Shown: one piece after another, positions 12,001-21,081 of the stretch
Numbering within the stretch: the first letter of the stretch is position 1
How the letters are laid out: the number at the start of each line of letters is the position of its first letter
Source of the DNA: Tetradesmus obliquus
Taxonomy: Eukaryota; Chlorophyta; Chlorophyceae; Sphaeropleales; Scenedesmaceae
NCBI GenBank assembly: GCA_030272155.1
Contig: CP126197.1
Coordinates: 4,208,001-4,272,000, forward strand
Length of the DNA stretch: 64,000 nt
Direction of reading: 5' to 3'
Program-made: the position numbers and the translations under genes
The notes under the pieces: generated by a model
What the model was told of the DNA's origin: nothing
What the model saw: the letters and a program-made list of their open reading frames with translations, nothing else
Database searches by the model: none

Positions 12001-14186
12001 GGCAGATTGCTGTGGATGATGCAGCGCGGCACGCAGCCCTGGGCAAAGCCATGGATATGAATGCTGTCAGCAGCCTGTTTGCCATGTGCCAGACTCTTAG
12101 CACGCCAGCACAAGCACAGCCTGCCGCAGTGTCCTCTGCGCTCACTGTGCCTGCCGCATCTGCTCAAGCCGCTGCCACAATCGTTCAGTTTGGTTCAGAC
12201 GCCTGCGTCTGCCAGCCTGTGACTTCCGCTGCCACCCATAGTAGTGTAAGTGAAGTTGAGCCCTTTTACGGCAGCACAGTCTACTGCATGGCAGCTGTGC
12301 ATGATCAGGCCAGCTGCAATCATGTGGTGAAGCGTGACATATGGATGGATGCTGCTCTCTTGCAGTTTGTGCGTGAAGGCGTTGTGCCAGCTGGCTTGTC
12401 AGCTAGGGAGTTGCGGCAGCTGCATCGCCGCGCAGCACTGTACCAGTGGCTAACCGTCAATGACGGTGATAAAGTGCATGAGAGTATGCATAGGAAAATG
12501 CCAGACGGCACCACCAGAGTTGTGCCGCCACCCGGCCAGCGTCAGGACTTAGTTAAGCAGATGCATACCAAGGCAGGTCACTTTGGTGAGAAGCGCACCA
12601 TTCAGCTGTTGCTTTCTCAATTCTACTGGTATGGCCTGTATAAAGATGTGTATGAACAGGTAAAAAGCTGTGACCTGTGCCGACGTGTCAACCTGGCGTT
12701 CAACGCGCGCTCAACCGAGCTGCAACCACTGCCCATCATGGCGCTGGGCTACCGCTGGAGCGTCGACCTCTGTGGCGAGTTCCTGCCAACCAAATCAGGC
12801 AACAAGTGGGTGATGGTGTGCATAGAGCATCTGTCTAAATGGGTGGAAGTGATAGCTCTGCCTGAGAAGACAGCAATGCATACTGCGCGCGCCTTCCTGT
12901 CACATGTGTTGTCCAGGTTTTCAGCCATGGCTGTTGTTTGCAGTGACCAAGGCACAGAGTTCAGAGGACAGTTTGATGCTTTGCTAGAATCTGCCCTCAT
13001 AGACCATAGAGTGACTGCACCGCATAGGCCTCAGGGCAACGGGCTGGCTGAACGCATGGTGCAAACGTTTAAGAAAGCCCTGCGCAAATACTGCCAGCAG
13101 GAGAGTAACATAGATACCTGGGATGAAGGCATGCACTGGATAGCGCTGGGGTACAGGTGCTCACCTCAGGCTAGCACTAAAATTTCACCCTATGAGCTCA
13201 TGTTTGCTAGACGCCCTGTCGTGCCACCAGCCATAGTGCAGCGCTTGTCTCAACCAATAAACTTCGATGATTCTGACCTTGCTGCTGAGTGCTTGTTGCA
13301 GCGCGCTGCTGTGGCGCAGCAGCTCTGCCCCGAAGCTATGGCCAACTTGCAGATAGCCCAGCACAGGGATAAAAAGAGGTATGCGCAGATCAACAGCGGA
13401 AGTTACAAACCTGCCCTGTTGAAATTCTTTCCAGGACAGTTTGTATATGTGCAAGATCATGATGTGCAGAATACTTTGCAGATCAGAGCCAGGCCAGAGA
13501 TCTTGCGTGTGGTAGCTGTTAAGCCTCAGGGCCAGGTTACGCTGCAAGGCAAATGTGGCACCACCATACAGCAGAACATAGTTAACCTAGCACCCTGCCA
13601 TTTGCCAAATATAGACCCAACAGTAGATCCTACCCTGGCCAGGCCCCCTGAAGACCTGCCATGTGAGGTATGCGGCTCCCCGTATGATGAAGCACGCATG
13701 CTTTTGTGTAGTAACTGTGCAACAGGTTGGCATCTGCAGTGCTTGACCCCGCCTTTAAAGCGTGTGCCTGCTGGTGCCTGGTTGTGCCCTTACTGTGTAG
13801 CAGCAGGTGTTGACATAGGACCTGTGGAAGTCAGGGAAGCTGTGAATGAGCAGTACATGCAGGATTTGGCCCAACAGGCTAGGCTTGATGTAGCGCCTTT
13901 GTTTGGGAAGCAACGCAGACGCATGCTGGCAGAAGCAGAGTTGCTGCATGGCAGGTTCATCATCTACCCATTTCCAGGGCCTAACAGGACCAAGGTACCA
14001 ACATGGGGCCTGGTTCAGTACCGAGGTCATCAACACTACCCACGCTGCATGCGCGTTTACTACCCGTCAGGTCAGCATTTTGATGTTACGCTGCGCAGCG
14101 TTAGACCATACCTGCAGCATCCGCATGCACGCCCGCCTGCTGATGACATGCGCAATAAGGAACCCTGCCGTATAGGCAGCTGCTGA
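9099..14186 (+). CDS. 5'-truncated pol: RT, RNase H, DNMT3-like methyltransferase, integrase, PHD finger
   Basis: About 1,695 codons with no native start (the frame opens only through a GTG in the fused repeat). Residues are numbered from 9084. Reverse transcriptase spans about 35-215, with YIDD at 180-183. RNase H follows (YTDWS, KGELLA, TDHE). A cytosine-5 methyltransferase spans about 670-1000: motif I LFGG (677-680), motif IV with Cys769 in ECQ where PCQ is usual, motif VI ENT (813-815), motif VIII HRLRHYW, then EREL and a final helix. The integrase has an HHCC zinc site (H1161, H1166, C1196, C1199) and a DDE triad (D1228, D1288, E1323). A C4HC3 PHD finger starts at C1527, followed by a Tudor-like tail. 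Catalytic residues look intact, but gag and protease are missing, so it is not autonomous. Confidence 0.88.
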   Translation, partial: EHGLYRIPLTCRDDKPIFTKPRQHSVAEYAVLDEKMQLLLDAGIIMPSRQTKYVSEVVIAAKKNELGEWVDKRVCQDYRPLNTEMHKDNYRLPLADDIFDTVGECGIFSVVDMRSGFYSIGIHPDDQAKTAFWWKGEVFQFTRMPFGLHSAPQHYQRIVDHELRSAGCFGFARAYIDDVIIFSKTAAEHIEHLRRVLSALGGVGLKIHPEKSRFACSVVEYLGFNVSKFGLTPHQAKVAAIAALKPPTNVSELRSVLGLMCYYRRFVPNFSSAAEPLNRLLKKSASFEWGDEQQAALDHLKTVLTTEGLALKRVDSSKPLLLYTDWSQRGVGAVLAQTNDEGVEHICACISRSLNKHEANYCSFKGELLAVVWACLTLRHHLHGVPVTVITDHEPLKWLVSKKDLHGQYGRWAMILADYDLTIVHRAGASHVNADALSRMPRSSSTDTSGARMDGPCVTVDSNACSFLECQPADMWVLNGSPVVSPLVLLADQLSMSPLTVSSGLCMLYTTADCSSLASSSVDWQLLAQLACNSARECDVMRYAGSVDGAQAELSSFLVDRSELLTGNLGSLADEGVKQVTSNCPVAEQRCRELKSRVTGWHVAAAQQLQSKFIDPAMVHQWRPACIMRRGKDVKPVKDQHGVQPTAAICTHVIGQQFFSHACSYGIVVCELFGGICSGLEMALRSGMKVQKYFYCDKDPVARRIAAYRLHQLNSQYPALLSRDSYRYAFTALPQDVAAITSDHLVKAGAQNGDQWLVVAGFECQDLSPAGSGKGLSGGHSVTFFAMKRVLGALQQLQPQLLPGYFIENTYLRHNFGALQQTSAAEYQFICQCIGHPLACDAVQFGSYAHRLRHYWTNLAHLQQLEVVLQHVHRPAGLKVTDILRPGRVVLAAVKSDAAPFYRCNVKGEPLSALPTFTAYRMSRAFKAGQPGAVFDGNQRCWTEPNAEERELAMGFDQGCTYVPAVLGQIAVDDAARHAALGKAMDMNAVSSLFAMCQTLSTPAQAQPAAVSSALTVPAASAQAAATIVQFGSDACVCQPVTSAATHSSVSEVEPFYGSTVYCMAAVHDQASCNHVVKRDIWMDAALLQFVREGVVPAGLSARELRQLHRRAALYQWLTVNDGDKVHESMHRKMPDGTTRVVPPPGQRQDLVKQMHTKAGHFGEKRTIQLLLSQFYWYGLYKDVYEQVKSCDLCRRVNLAFNARSTELQPLPIMALGYRWSVDLCGEFLPTKSGNKWVMVCIEHLSKWVEVIALPEKTAMHTARAFLSHVLSRFSAMAVVCSDQGTEFRGQFDALLESALIDHRVTAPHRPQGNGLAERMVQTFKKALRKYCQQESNIDTWDEGMHWIALGYRCSPQASTKISPYELMFARRPVVPPAIVQRLSQPINFDDSDLAAECLLQRAAVAQQLCPEAMANLQIAQHRDKKRYAQINSGSYKPALLKFFPGQFVYVQDHDVQNTLQIRARPEILRVVAVKPQGQVTLQGKCGTTIQQNIVNLAPCHLPNIDPTVDPTLARPPEDLPCEVCGSPYDEARMLLCSNCATGWHLQCLTPPLKRVPAGAWLCPYCVAAGVDIGPVEVREAVNEQYMQDLAQQARLDVAPLFGKQRRRMLAEAELLHGRFIIYPFPGPNRTKVPTWGLVQYRGHQHYPRCMRVYYPSGQHFDVTLRSVRPYLQHPHARPPADDMRNKEPCRIGSC

Positions 14187-14295
14187 CCACACTCTGCCTC
14201 ACACACATGCTGTACGCATGTCCAAGGTTGCACTGTGGGTGTAGCTGTACCCCACAAAACATGCTGTAACAGTAACAGTAGTGTTGGGAGCCACT
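14143..14295 (+). repeat. 153-bp direct repeat, right copy (pol end and 3' UTR of copy A)
   Basis: Contains the pol C-terminal codons, the stop at 14184-14186 and a 3' UTR with TGTAA at 14265-14269, the usual polyadenylation motif of chlorophyte nuclear genes. Sequence after 14295 (a C-rich run) is unrelated to copies B and C. Confidence 0.8.
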
Positions 14296-14383
14296 ACCCC
14301 CCCTAGGCACACATCGAAGAATGAGTGGGTGCCGGTAAAGCGACCCCAAAACACAACAGCCCATTACGCCAAGCGATTCAGCA

Positions 14384-15274
14384 TCATCCACACACATAGC
14401 TGACATAGCCTTCCTCCGCGCGGTAGTCCGGTTGTAGTCGAGATGCCCGAAGGCCAGGCGTGCGGTAGATGCACAGCCATACATACTCCAGGTTGCCGTG
14501 GCCGCAGGGTGGGCCCTTGATGATGTGAAGGCGTCCAGCTTGCTGTAGGTGACGTAGAAACGCTGCGCGAAAGGGGGTTGTGCTAGCCAAGTAGCGGCAG
14601 GGCACCATAATAAACGCACTGTCAACGCCATTGCTAAAGGCAGACATGGCTAGATCCATGCAAGCATCAGGATACCATGGTTTGCAAACTACTGCCTCAA
14701 CCAGCGGATGCGCGCTGCGCACATGCTGCCAGAATGCAGGTTGCAGCGCAGCTAAATGAGAGCTAGTATCTACACACTGTGCTGCAGACAAGGTATTAGC
14801 AACAACGCGTGGTGCAAACCCCTTGTAAGCAGCTATGGAGGTGGCAGCAGGGTCAAACACTTGTCTGACAGCTGAGAAATCTATCACGGTGCTAAGAACA
14901 GCAAGGTCGGTGCTAGTGAGGGCACTATGGCGGGAAAGCAGAGCTGGCATGCGCAAATGCACTGCTGTGAGGTCCACCGCGGGAGCGGCAGGCTGCTGCT
15001 GTGCTGCTACCATTGCGCTGCTCACGGTAGTGTCGCTAGCAGGTATGTCAATATGAACATCAGTGTCATGCCGTACATGGAGTTGTGCCGAGCACACAGC
15101 CAGGCATGCTGTGTGGCACTTGGGCTGGTGGCAGTAGCATGCCCTAGCAGTACTGTAATGCGTCATGAGGTTACAGTGTGACAGCCGCAGTTGACGCACA
15201 CGTGGCTGGGTTTGCTGCACTTGGATTGGCGATAATCGTAGTGTTAAGTACGTTGTGTTTGCTACAGGCAGCAT
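14384..15274 (-). CDS. Hypothetical 296-aa ORF, possibly with a methyltransferase-like segment
   Basis: Open frame of 296 codons between copy A and copy B. Its first 70 codons lie inside the left inverted-repeat arm; in the right arm the same start (32460-32720) runs into unrelated sequence, so the left version is probably original. The C-terminal half reads like a folded protein: a CKPWYPDACMDLAMSAF segment, then a hydrophobic FIMVPCRYLAS strand and GNLEYVWLCIYRT. The order loosely recalls N6-adenine methyltransferases (an NPPW-type motif, then strand-LVP-R), but the canonical Asn-Pro-Pro is not present. I would not assign a function. It could belong to a mobile element or be a host gene fragment. 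Confidence 0.4.
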   Translation of the reverse strand: MLPVANTTYLTLRLSPIQVQQTQPRVRQLRLSHCNLMTHYSTARACYCHQPKCHTACLAVCSAQLHVRHDTDVHIDIPASDTTVSSAMVAAQQQPAAPAVDLTAVHLRMPALLSRHSALTSTDLAVLSTVIDFSAVRQVFDPAATSIAAYKGFAPRVVANTLSAAQCVDTSSHLAALQPAFWQHVRSAHPLVEAVVCKPWYPDACMDLAMSAFSNGVDSAFIMVPCRYLASTTPFRAAFLRHLQQAGRLHIIKGPPCGHGNLEYVWLCIYRTPGLRASRLQPDYRAEEGYVSYVCG

Positions 15275-15760
15275 CAGCGTGTGACGGAGATAATAATGGA
15301 TGGTTACCGTGTGAAGGTATGACAGTGCTCGCAGGCCAGCCCGTGCAGCATTGTTGTTAAAGTTGTTGGCATCATATTACTATCGTGCCGGTGCTGAGAC
15401 CGCACGTGCCTTGTGAGTCATGGTCTAATCGGAGGGCCAGTGCACGCAACACCGCAAGCCCTAGTGTTGCCGCGATGCTGTATGGTCGCCAGTCCGCTAT
15501 TCGGACAGCTGAATATTTATGTTGTGTGATGTTGTTAATATTGGAATTTTACCAAAGGAAACAGTGCAGTTTTGAGGAAGGGCAGAGCCAAAGAAGGTTG
15601 AATCAGGCAGGACAATTTGTTGCTTTGATTGTGTTGGTTCAATTGCCCTTGTCGTGCTGGAGAGCACTTGATACAGGCCAAGTTGAGCAAGTCATCCTTG
15701 GCGTTGCCTTGTTATGTCATGGGGTCGGCAATGGTCATCCCTTACACCCTGCCTGGCTGG

Positions 15761-15948
15761 TATTTAAGCTGGTGCTTCCTCCTGCCAGGACAGGATTGTT
15801 CTGATACGTTCTCTCGTATTGAATCCTCACAGTCTGGTTGCTTTTGTTCTTCTGGTTCTTCTTTCTGGCTTAGTTGTCCGCCTCAGAGCGTCTGTGGTCT
15901 CAGTGCCACTTGTGTCTGGCAGCAGTAGTTCTTCCCCTAGCTGTGTAA
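15761..15948 (+). promoter_or_regulatory. Candidate LTR core of copy B (TATA-like box and UGUAA signal)
   Basis: TATTTAAG at 15761-15768 suggests transcription from about 15790-15797. A TGTAA polyadenylation motif lies at 15944-15948, about 150 nt downstream, as expected for an R region. The inverse copy carries the same elements at 31786-31790 and 31966-31973. No primer-binding site or polypurine tract could be assigned, so LTR limits stay open. Confidence 0.4.
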
Positions 15949-16707
15949 CTCTCTTTTGGTGAATGTCTTCATCACCAATTCAAGGTGTGTGCGTCTCCAG
16001 TTAGCCTCTTAGCAGCCGGATCCCTAACCTAGTGCATTCTTGTGGCCAGGAACAGCCCGAGCGTGCTTGCAATTGGCAGTGCAGCCTTTTTCCTGCAAGC
16101 TCCTGCAAGTGCATTGGCAGTAGCTGTGGTAGTACTAACGACCGTGCGAGCGCCGCCATTTGCAAACCTGTAAATGAACGTAGTTAAAGCAACCCTCAAT
16201 CTTAATTGAGCATTTCTAGTCGCTTGTTGCGTAGCGTGCGCCTTACCGCCCAAATTGTAGCTTCTGCGTGCACTTCGCGCCCAGCCCCAACAACTAGGAG
16301 TATTAGCACTGCGTCCGCGGTTGCTTAGCCTGCTTTCTGCCTTTCTATTACAGAGACCGCAGAGACGAAGCTGCTTTCTGCGCCAACCCTACTACCTACC
16401 CGGCAGGCTACACCCCACTATCAGAACAACCCTCTCCTGGCTTCGTTCCCTCCCCTCCAGTCTTGGCGCGACCTCCCGGTCTGGCTTAAGCGCTACCGCG
16501 AGGCTGCTGGCGCCGAATCAACCGTCACTTTGGTGAGGGGCAACGCCAGTTGTTTGGGCAGGCGGTAGTGTGTTCGAAACTTGCAGCCACAGCCCGGCAT
16601 TTGCTGCCCGTGCATGTTCGACAGCACTAGGTCGCAGGTGCCGTGAGGTTCGAGCATTTCATTTCTTGTGGTTTATAGTCGTGTTGTATTACGCTTAATA
16701 GTTCAAA

Positions 16708-19700
16708 GTGTCGACCTCGGGAACTCCGGATACTTCGGGGTCCCTCAGTTCTGTGAGTTCTCTTGGTTCGTTCAGCACACCTCTAGCCAATACACCCGCT
16801 GCATCGACAGACACACCGTTTAGAACACCTGTTTTAAATTTAGAACAACTTGCTGAGCGTTTAAATGCCCTGCCATTAGAAGAATTTGACAACCCCATCT
16901 TTAGCAGTGCTGACCAGCCTTCACCTGCAGCAGCAGACGGCACAGCAGCACTTCCCCTGCCATCACCTGCTACCAGTTTGCACTCTGACGTCTTTGCTAC
17001 ACCTGCGAGGCCGCTCAGACGTACTGCTAGCTACACCTGGAACTTCTTCAACGCTAGACAGTGGAATGATCCCTTAGCTGCTGACACAGTCAACTACAGC
17101 GAGGACATGTCACGCGCGTTTGTGAAGTTGTACGGTGGGACGCCGGGGATTGAGGGTTTAGATCATCTTGCTGAGTATGAGAAACATGCTAGGCACTTCC
17201 CTCCTAACACCTCCTGCCCTGCTGTGCGTGTCAGGACGGAAATAGCGTGGCTTGCAAACAGCTATGAACCTCACTCGCCCTTCCAGATGTGGTGCGAAGA
17301 GAAGCTGTTCACTGTGCTTGCCAACTTAGACAAAGCTGTTAGGACAGGAACCCAGCAGGAGAAGTCTGACGCTGCTGAACAGGCTGCTGCTGCTCTGGAA
17401 GCCGCCATAGTCGACTACAAGAAGGAGTTTTGTGGTAGCAGCAGTAAGGATCTGGCAACACTGCTTGGCACAGAGTTCAGCCAGAATGCCTCACTGGTAG
17501 ACATCATCAAAATAGTGAACCAATGTAGCACACTGTATGGCATCAATGCTGGCCGCTTGCCTGAAGAGTGTGGTGTAGTTGAACTGCTGCTTGAAAGAAT
17601 GCCGCCGACGCTGTCAACTAAAGTTTCTCTTGGCTTGGCAGCGCTCGCAGGCACAGAGGCAACAAGGAACACCCTAGCCAATGTGGGCAAGATTCTTAGG
17701 AACCTGCTCAAATCGCGTGAAAGTGTTCTGTTCCTGCAGCTAGGTGCAAACAACAACCATGCCGCAACCAACCAGCTTGATGATGTGCATGCTGCTGCCG
17801 CATCTCGCTCTAGCTCCTCTGCTAACAAAGTCTCCTTTAGCTCCGATGTTAGCAGCCTGGCTTTCTCCCAGGCCAGTGAAGTAGACAAGTGCAGGGCTCT
17901 AGCTGTCATCAACCCTCAAGGCATCTGCCCTGTTCACAAGGATGGCCACATGCTGAAGGACTGTCCGCATGTTTTAGGTACCAAGCCTGGGCGCGCAAAA
18001 CCCAGGACAACTGTAGAGGTAAACGCTGCCATGCTTGACTCATCACAGAGTGCTGACGATCCTGTTGCCAGCCTAAGTGATCAGCTGCAGCATGCATTAA
18101 CAGAGGCAATGGGCAATGCTGCACAAGTCTTTGCAACTCACACTGCAGGCGGGTACCAGCAGCAGCCCAGGCAGCACTATGGCCATAACAATGACAGGTA
18201 CCCTAGACAGCAGCAGCAATCTTTTAGGCCGCAGTACCCACCGTGTGAAGCATGCGGCGCGCCGGGCCACCCAACCAGTGCATGCTGGGTGCTCAGGCCA
18301 GACAAATGCTCTGACCAGTCGATGCTTAGCCAGCACTACCGCAACATCCCCGATGAGTGCAAGCCGCTGTTCATCGCTAACCTAAAGAAATTTAACCTGT
18401 ATGACATTGTAGCACCGCAACTGCAGCAGCCCGCCGCTGGGCCGGATGCATACCCGCCCAAGGCTGCGCATGATGGACCTAGGATAGCATTCACTGTGAC
18501 TGGTGGCAGCACGTTTGCCGCACCTTGCAGTGACCAGCCAGACACTGTTGTAAACAGCATGCTGGCCAGCACATCTAGCCCATCTGACTGCCAGCAGTGT
18601 GCGGGCTGCGGCCACCCATGCGATGTTAAATGTAGCTTAGCACATGACACAGTCGGTGCTCTCACATGGCAGTGCCCTCAGCAGTCCACCTCTGCCTGTG
18701 TTTCTGGTGTGCCGGTGTCTACTAACGATCAAGTGCTGCATGCCTGCGTAGCCCGCTATGCAGGTCAGCTCCCAGTTAGCTACACCACCTCCAAAACACC
18801 AGACTGCGAGTGCATGGAAGTGTCAACCAGGGGCCAGGCGAAGTCCTCCGCTGCAACCCCTGATAGCAACGTAACCGCACCAACCTGTAGTGAGCCTAGC
18901 AAGAGCAGCAGTGCAACTGTGCCTAAGCAGAAACCTGTCAGCTTTGCACCTGCTGTTGCTGCTGAGCCGCAGAACCCTAGCAGTGCGCGTACACAGCAGC
19001 AGTCAAGCCTGGGCAATGGCTGGGTTGTTTTGCCTATGGATGCTGCGCGCACTGCACTACCTTCTCTGTTTAGCAGCAGCCAGTCTGATGTGTCAACAAC
19101 AACAGCGGCCGTCTTCACTGGCAACCACGATGTTGTGTTTGATGCAGCTGCAACTGCTTCTTGCATGGCAGCCGCTGCACGTTACTCTGATAATGAAACA
19201 TACAGGTCCAAGAAGGGTGGTGTGTGTAAGCTGCTGCAACCGCTGGACAGGATTGAGGACTGCATGATGATAGCCCCGCTTAGCAGGCCCAGCGTTCGAC
19301 TCGCTCTGCCTGACATAGTTTATGCTGACACCTGCTCCGATGCCACCTTCATGCGCAGGTCTTTTGCTGTGCAGAGCGGCATTGAGTGCATAACAGCAGT
19401 AGGCAGCATGACTCACATGCGCACGGTCGGTGGCATGGTGTCTAAACCCACCACAACCACCGAGCTGATCCACTTAGTATTTAGGAAGGGTACACCGCAG
19501 GAGCACCGAGTTGCCTGCAATGCCATTGTTGTGGATGATGAGGCGTTGCCGTATGACATTATCTTAGGCACACCTGTCCTGCATGTGCTTGCTTGCTCAA
19601 TAGATTTCATGACAGAAACCATGCTGGTCAGGCCCAGGTTCTTCCAGCATGGCGACTGCAACACTCAGTTCACATGCCCTATTGTCACCACTGAGCTGAG

Positions 19701-21081
19701 CAAGTCCAGGCCTAGCCCGCTGCTAGTAGAGCCGTCAGTTGCGGCTGCACAGGCCAATGTCACTGACACACCACCTGCTGCTGCGCCGCTTGCCCTCTCA
19801 GACCTTGCCTTCACCACCTGCGCCTGCACCATGAGTGCATCGCAAGAGCCTGAACACCTGTCCGACGAGGAACTGGACTTCGGCGATAATGATGATGCCC
19901 AGGAGGGCCAAGAGCCTGCCTCAGACACCGGCATGGAAGAGGCGGCAGTAGCTGACCCTGTAGCTGGCGCGCCCGCACCTGCAGACAACCCGCCTGCGGC
20001 TGTGGTTGGTGAGCCTGGGGCTGTAGCTGAGCCTGGCATGTGGGTGGATGATAGCACTGGGCAGGGGCATGATGAGCAGGGTGGTGATGAGGGTGTGACG
20101 GCAGCAGGTGCTGCTGCTGCTGACCGCGTGCCACCTGCTGCGCCTAGGAAGAGTGTGCGTGACCGGCTGAGTGCTGTGCCTAGGAGCTACGCGGATGCTG
20201 CTCGTTCTAGCGTGCCTGCCAGCTTTGATGACCATGTTGGTGTGGCACAGGAGATGAAGGCCAAGTTCTTAGACAACCTAGTGACTGGTGGTGTGAGCAG
20301 GGACCTGGCAACCAGCGTTGCTGACGCCTTTGGCGCACTGGCCAAGGCCACCATTCTGGGTGCTGTTAGCATGTTTAGGTTTGCAAGTGCCATTGGCCCC
20401 GTCCTAGCCAACCCTTCTAGCTCAACATCTGCATTCCAGATGCTTAGCCTGCAGCAGCAGCTGCTGCTGACTGGAGATCGCATGGTAGTGTCTAGCCTTG
20501 GCGGTGCGAGTGTGACTGGTGATGCACAGAGCCGCATTGTAGCTACCCTGCAGGATTATGGCTTTTTGGGATGCTACAACCTAGAGCTGCTGCAGATGGC
20601 CCGCGTGCACGCAACCGGGTCTCCAGAGCCCTCCCTAGGCCTGACTTGGGGTGGCACGTGTGATGCATGTGGTTTCATAGCGCATCTGCCTCTGCACGAG
20701 TGTGCACCTGCATCTGCACGCACTGATGGGCCCTCAGCCTGCTTGACTGAGGCGGCTTCAGAGGCGCGCGAGCACCTGGGCCGCAGGCTGGTGAGCACCA
20801 GCATGATAGCACAGGCCCAGCAGCAGCAGCAGCAGCTTGCAATGATTGCCAGGCCTCTTGACCCAGCTGTTATCATGCAGCTGCAGGGCAACCCCACAGA
20901 GTTGCATGCCATCATAGCAATGCAGCAGCAGGCAGCGGCGCTGCTGGCTCAGGCTCAGCAGCGTGCTGCACTAGTGTTGTCTGCGCCTGACCCTACCCTG
21001 CCCTTTTTCCAGCCGCCGCCTCCACCAGGGCCTTCTCCTAGGCAGCTGGCTGAGCAGGGCGGCTGTGGCAACACTCGCTAG
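16708..21081 (+). CDS. gag: Gag-protease polyprotein of family 1 (copy B), ends in a probable readthrough UAG
   Basis: 1,457 codons. The first 120 residues are Ser/Thr/Pro-rich. A helical capsid-like region follows (about 130-400), a zinc-site-like CPVHKDGHMLKDC, and a canonical CCHC knuckle (CEACGAPGHPTSAC, 513-526). A retropepsin-like aspartic protease has DTC at 874-876 in place of DTG/DSG and an IILG motif (951-954). The C-terminal third is acidic and Ala/Pro-rich. No ATG precedes the conserved N-terminus: the frame opens with GTG after in-frame TAA and TAG, and the first Met is near residue 133. Start is therefore by a spliced leader exon (an AG acceptor ends at 16701), by a non-AUG codon, or at an internal Met. 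Pol follows in the same frame after the UAG. Confidence 0.8.
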   Translation: MSTSGTPDTSGSLSSVSSLGSFSTPLANTPAASTDTPFRTPVLNLEQLAERLNALPLEEFDNPIFSSADQPSPAAADGTAALPLPSPATSLHSDVFATPARPLRRTASYTWNFFNARQWNDPLAADTVNYSEDMSRAFVKLYGGTPGIEGLDHLAEYEKHARHFPPNTSCPAVRVRTEIAWLANSYEPHSPFQMWCEEKLFTVLANLDKAVRTGTQQEKSDAAEQAAAALEAAIVDYKKEFCGSSSKDLATLLGTEFSQNASLVDIIKIVNQCSTLYGINAGRLPEECGVVELLLERMPPTLSTKVSLGLAALAGTEATRNTLANVGKILRNLLKSRESVLFLQLGANNNHAATNQLDDVHAAAASRSSSSANKVSFSSDVSSLAFSQASEVDKCRALAVINPQGICPVHKDGHMLKDCPHVLGTKPGRAKPRTTVEVNAAMLDSSQSADDPVASLSDQLQHALTEAMGNAAQVFATHTAGGYQQQPRQHYGHNNDRYPRQQQQSFRPQYPPCEACGAPGHPTSACWVLRPDKCSDQSMLSQHYRNIPDECKPLFIANLKKFNLYDIVAPQLQQPAAGPDAYPPKAAHDGPRIAFTVTGGSTFAAPCSDQPDTVVNSMLASTSSPSDCQQCAGCGHPCDVKCSLAHDTVGALTWQCPQQSTSACVSGVPVSTNDQVLHACVARYAGQLPVSYTTSKTPDCECMEVSTRGQAKSSAATPDSNVTAPTCSEPSKSSSATVPKQKPVSFAPAVAAEPQNPSSARTQQQSSLGNGWVVLPMDAARTALPSLFSSSQSDVSTTTAAVFTGNHDVVFDAAATASCMAAAARYSDNETYRSKKGGVCKLLQPLDRIEDCMMIAPLSRPSVRLALPDIVYADTCSDATFMRRSFAVQSGIECITAVGSMTHMRTVGGMVSKPTTTTELIHLVFRKGTPQEHRVACNAIVVDDEALPYDIILGTPVLHVLACSIDFMTETMLVRPRFFQHGDCNTQFTCPIVTTELSKSRPSPLLVEPSVAAAQANVTDTPPAAAPLALSDLAFTTCACTMSASQEPEHLSDEELDFGDNDDAQEGQEPASDTGMEEAAVADPVAGAPAPADNPPAAVVGEPGAVAEPGMWVDDSTGQGHDEQGGDEGVTAAGAAAADRVPPAAPRKSVRDRLSAVPRSYADAARSSVPASFDDHVGVAQEMKAKFLDNLVTGGVSRDLATSVADAFGALAKATILGAVSMFRFASAIGPVLANPSSSTSAFQMLSLQQQLLLTGDRMVVSSLGGASVTGDAQSRIVATLQDYGFLGCYNLELLQMARVHATGSPEPSLGLTWGGTCDACGFIAHLPLHECAPASARTDGPSACLTEAASEAREHLGRRLVSTSMIAQAQQQQQQLAMIARPLDPAVIMQLQGNPTELHAIIAMQQQAAALLAQAQQRAALVLSAPDPTLPFFQPPPPPGPSPRQLAEQGGCGNTR
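21079..21081 (+). promoter_or_regulatory. In-frame UAG between gag-protease and pol, candidate translational readthrough site
   Basis: The TAG is followed directly by GGC and an open frame that runs without interruption into pol. No ATG lies near the pol start; the nearest conventional start candidate is a GTG at 21127. A GC-rich stretch follows the stop. UAG followed by G is the arrangement of known retroviral readthrough sites. The inverse copy has the same UAG at 26653-26655. Confidence 0.6.

Larger units (their letters stand above)
8946..14295 (+). mobile_element. Ty3/gypsy-type retroelement family 1, copy A (5'-truncated)
   Basis: The copy lacks gag, protease and the pol N-terminus. Its body from 9098 starts in the middle of the pol reading frame. 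Bases 9098-13027 correspond to 21969-25898 of copy B (constant offset 12,871) with no difference noticed, and A then continues to the integrase C-terminus, PHD finger, stop and a 3' UTR that B lacks. A 153-bp copy of the element's own 3' end (8946-9098) sits directly in front of the truncated pol, and the same 153 bp end the element (14143-14295). No 3' LTR follows. The near-identity to B implies recent duplication or transposition. Confidence 0.8.

Noticed and set aside
16030..16070. tRNA-type primer site in copy B (TGGCCAGG)
   Set aside because: Starts with TGG but I cannot match it to a tRNA 3' end, and the LTR border is unknown.
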